Source: Rutidosis leptorrhynchoides (Eukaryota; Streptophyta; Magnoliopsida; Asterales; Asteraceae). Taken from it: a stretch of DNA of 64,000 nucleotides. Position numbers and translations under genes: made by a program. The notes under the pieces were generated by a model, which made no database searches, had not been told where the DNA came from, and worked only from the letters and a program-made list of their open reading frames with translations. How positions within the stretch are numbered: the stretch's first letter is position 1; each line of letters opens with the position of its first letter. This document shows, piece by piece, positions 60,991 through 64,000 of this stretch. The stretch lies in the NCBI RefSeq assembly GCF_046630445.1, contig NC_092335.1, positions 632,018,001 through 632,082,000 on the forward strand. Direction: 5' to 3'.

Positions 60991-62943
60991 TGTAACGGCC
61001 CGGAAAATTTCGACTTATTTTGAACCAAATTCTATATATGATTTCAGATTTCCGACACGATAAGCAAAGTCTGTAATGTTGAGTCTCGAAAATTTTGAAA
61101 CTATATTCATGTAATCAATTACCCTTTGACTGTGCTCGACGATTCACGAACAATTAGTTGTAAATAAATATGTAAATTATATATATACATATATAAAAAT
61201 AAGAGTACATATTAAGTTGAAATAATAAAATACAAATTAATCATTTGAATAGAAAATGTAAAATAATGTACAAAGTAATTAAGATGTTATTTAAATAAAT
61301 TTATATATATATGAATTCTATAAATATTTGATATTATATGTATATTGTAATATATATATATATATAAAACATATAAATATTCAAATAGGTTATTAAATAA
61401 AATAAGTAGTAAATAATTAATGAAATGTAAGGATAACATATTAAATCTTATTACAAGTTAAAATATAGTTATTATATTAATAAGATTGTTATTACTTTCA
61501 TTAAAAATAAATGTTATTATTAATCTCAGTATTATGAATAATATTATTATTACATATAAAAGTTAATACATGTAATTTAGGATATTAATGTTGTTATTAT
61601 TGTTTTAAAAAGGCATTATTATTATTATAGTTATTAGTATTATTATTAATAGAAAATAATACAATTTGTTATTTTTAACACTAATAGTATTATTATTATC
61701 AATATTATAAGAATTATGAAAATAATTAAGATTAAAATTTAGTTATGATTTAAATGAATTCTAATATTTTTATTTTATTTTATTATCATTTTTATGATAT
61801 TATTACTATTATTTAGTTATTTTTAAGAATTATTATTAATATTATTAGTATACTTACTATTAATGTTTATTAAATCTAAATTAGATACAGAGAACTGAAG
61901 AATCAGTTTCATGTATCCATCATACTGTAATCAAAATTTGTTTCTGTCGGAATTGGTTACAGGTCTATTTCAATCAAGATTAAAGATAAGAATCTTTCCT
62001 TATATATATCACCTTCTGCAAATTATAATTGAACTAAACCAAAAATCACAAAATAAGCTCGACACTCTGTACATTCATCTTTTTCACCATATTTTGATTT
62101 CGAATGAATTTCCAAAATGTAATAATGCAGTCTTGTTAGGAATTGTCTATCTAAACTATCTGTAAGTTTTCAATCTTCAATTCTTTCTATTAATTTCTAA
62201 TTTGAGAGTCAAAGTTTTGGTTTTAAAAGTCAACTGAGTGTTCTTGAATCAAATTCGAGTTTGTTTTGATATCTCCAGTTAATTTGATGATCTATAAAGT
62301 TTATAGGAATGATTTGCAACACAATTCATGTTGTAATCATAACCTATAACACTCTTAATCTAAAAACCAAGTTTTGAGTTCTTGAGTTCTTCACAGTGAT
62401 ATACACTAACGAGAATTCGAAACAAATTTCAAAAACTAGAAATGTAGAGTTGTTAGGAATCATTTACTTAAACTTCCTGTAAAATCTCAAGTTCCAATTC
62501 TTAATAACGAATTCGAATTTGCGAGTCAAAGTTATTTTATCAAAAGTCAACAAATTTGTTCATCGAGAAATTAGAGCTTGTTTTGATGTTTTAAGTGCAA
62601 TTGACGATTCCAATAGTTTATATATACGATTTGCAAACTATTTCGTGTAGAAAGAGTGATCTAAAAACATCCGAAAATCGAAAAACATGTTTTTTTCTTC
62701 TTTTTTTTTTCCGAACAGCAGCAGGAGCTGTTTTCATTATTTTTTTTTTAATTTTTTTTGTTATTTAATAACTTCCTTTCAAGTTTAAATGTTGTGTACA
62801 AGTCGTTAGTTCAAAACCCGATCGATTGTTGTTGAGTTTTTGACCCCGTTTGATTTTAAAACTTGGTGAGGAAGATGATGAACCAAGTTGAAATAGATAC
62901 TAGATATATATATTTGGGTTGCATAATAAATAAGAAAGACATG

Positions 62944-63021
62944 AATGGCAGAATGGTTAAGGGTGTTTGCGGGTGAGCGAGAGGTCTCGGGTTCGAGCCC
63001 TGTTCGGGGCGTATTTTTTTT
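62944..63021 (+). other. tRNA-like pol III promoter unit in the family-B-like LTR
   Basis: TGGCAGAATGG (box A, 62946-62956), GGTTCGAGCCC (box B, 62990-63000) 33 nt later, and a T8 run (63014-63021), followed by (ATT)n at 63056-63088. The boxes fit the pol III type 2 consensus well. I could not fold it as a complete tRNA gene. Confidence 0.6.
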
Positions 63022-63055
63022 AGAAGAGATTTTGAAGGTAGATTTCATTCCCAAA

Positions 63056-63088
<33 letters not shown>
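63056..63088. repeat. (ATT)n microsatellite
   Basis: About 11 units next to the tRNA-like unit, extended by impure ATT/TTA words to about 63190. Confidence 0.9.
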
Positions 63089-64000
63089 GTTATTGTTACT
63101 AAAATTATAATTTTTATCATTATTATTATTACTAATATATGTATTATTACTATTATTATGATTAGGATTATTATTATTATCAAAATAACACAAACTATTA
63201 TTATTATTATATACAAAAATGAAAATATATATAAAAAAATAATGAAACTTATAATAAATATAATAATTACATCACTAATAACAATATATAGATTTATTCG
63301 AGTACAAGAATATATTTTAATACATATACGAATGATATAGGTTCGTGAATCCGAGGCCAACCCTGCACTTGTTCAGTGCCGTCATATGCGTAATTACTAC
63401 GAAATACAGTATTGTGAGTTTCATTACTCCCTTTTTAAATGCTTTTGCAATATATATTTTTGGGACTGAGAATACATGCGCTGTTTTATAAATGTTTTAC
63501 AAAATAGACACAAGTACTTAAATTACATTCTATGGTTGGATTATCGAACCGAATATGCCCCCTTTTAGCTTGGTAACCTAAGAATTAATGTTTATTATAC
63601 AACCTTCATGCTGGAAAATGGTATGGAGCCGGTATAATGGCCATTAATTGACGCGAATCCTAAAGGTAGATCTACGGGCACTAACTCCCCCATACTGGAA
63701 AATGGTATGCTTTAGTACTTCGAGTTAATATTATACAGACGAGAGGATTCTGTTTTGGGGATATTCTATATGCATCTTGTTAATGTCGGTTACCAAGTGT
63801 TCACCATATGAATGATTTTTATCTCTATGCAGTTTGCGAAATGCCTGATATGAGATGTATATTTATGAGAAATGAAAATGAAAATCTTGTGGTCTATTAA
63901 AATGATGAAAATGAATGTTTATGAAAAACTAATGAACTCACCAACCTTTTGGTTGACACTTGAAAGCATGTTTATTCTCAGGTATTAAAGAAATCTCCCG

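Larger units (their letters stand above)
60991..64000 (+). mobile_element. Family-B-like LTR, plus strand, running off the window
   Basis: Begins TGTAACGGCCCGGAAAATTTCG directly after TCATT (60986-60990), the likely left half of a duplication. Its last 700 bp match the plus-strand family B LTR at 22160-22900 in order (AGGTTCGTGAATCCGAGGCC, GACGCGAATCCTAAAG, CACCAACCTTTTGGTTGACA). The first 2.3 kb are diverged and AT-rich. No gene. Confidence 0.75.

Noticed and set aside
62944-63010. A tRNA gene
   Set aside because: Boxes A and B are good, but I cannot fold a full cloverleaf with an acceptor stem, and the unit sits inside an LTR beside similar decayed units.

Overview
The window is nuclear DNA from a flowering plant. 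It is AT-rich, packed with nested LTR retrotransposons, and holds one recognisable host gene with introns, a TOC159-type chloroplast import receptor. The retroelement types and the style of the LTRs suggest the daisy family (Asteraceae). That placement is inference from general familiarity, not a search result.

Left block (1-26944) is a nest that can be read from target-site duplications. A plus-strand non-autonomous gypsy element, called family B here (19244-26944), was hit by a minus-strand Athila/Tat-like element (1-19243, running off the left edge, gag-protease frame, tRNA-Asp-type primer site). The Athila LTR was then hit by a 13,055-bp minus-strand chromovirus of Tekay type, called family A (5142-18196, duplication TATAA, two 3252-bp LTRs that look identical). 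Family A carries two extra sense frames before gag: an acidic protein and an F-box protein. The family B LTR also holds a 3775-bp insertion (22927-26701, duplication CGTTG) whose two ends come from unrelated LTRs.

Central block (26945-40181) is the only host-gene island. It has a TIR element made of ATCCGAAA-like words (27703-28106); a fold-back element with eight copies of a 16-bp palindrome (29011-29444); the 3' end of a LINE (29534-29835); the TOC159-like gene (30012-34325, three exons, first intron holding a TIR element that itself holds a SINE); an unrecognised decayed coding stretch (35380-35830, minus); and a decayed villin gene (36538-38505, minus, six exon relics with intact splice sites).

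Right block (40182-64000) is a second nest. A small copia element without pol (40182-54648) is split by a complete family B element (41858-54119, duplication ATGTC), itself hit by a solo Athila-like LTR (47363-49235, duplication ATAGC). The copia 3' LTR is cut by a third, broken family A copy (54649-60990), which is cut by another family-B-like LTR (60991 to the right edge).

The most unusual points are the F-box and acidic frames inside a very young family A element; the palindrome array beside the TOC gene; the element with mismatched LTR ends; tRNA-like boxes built into family B LTRs; and a 57-residue two-helix membrane frame lying antisense in family B.
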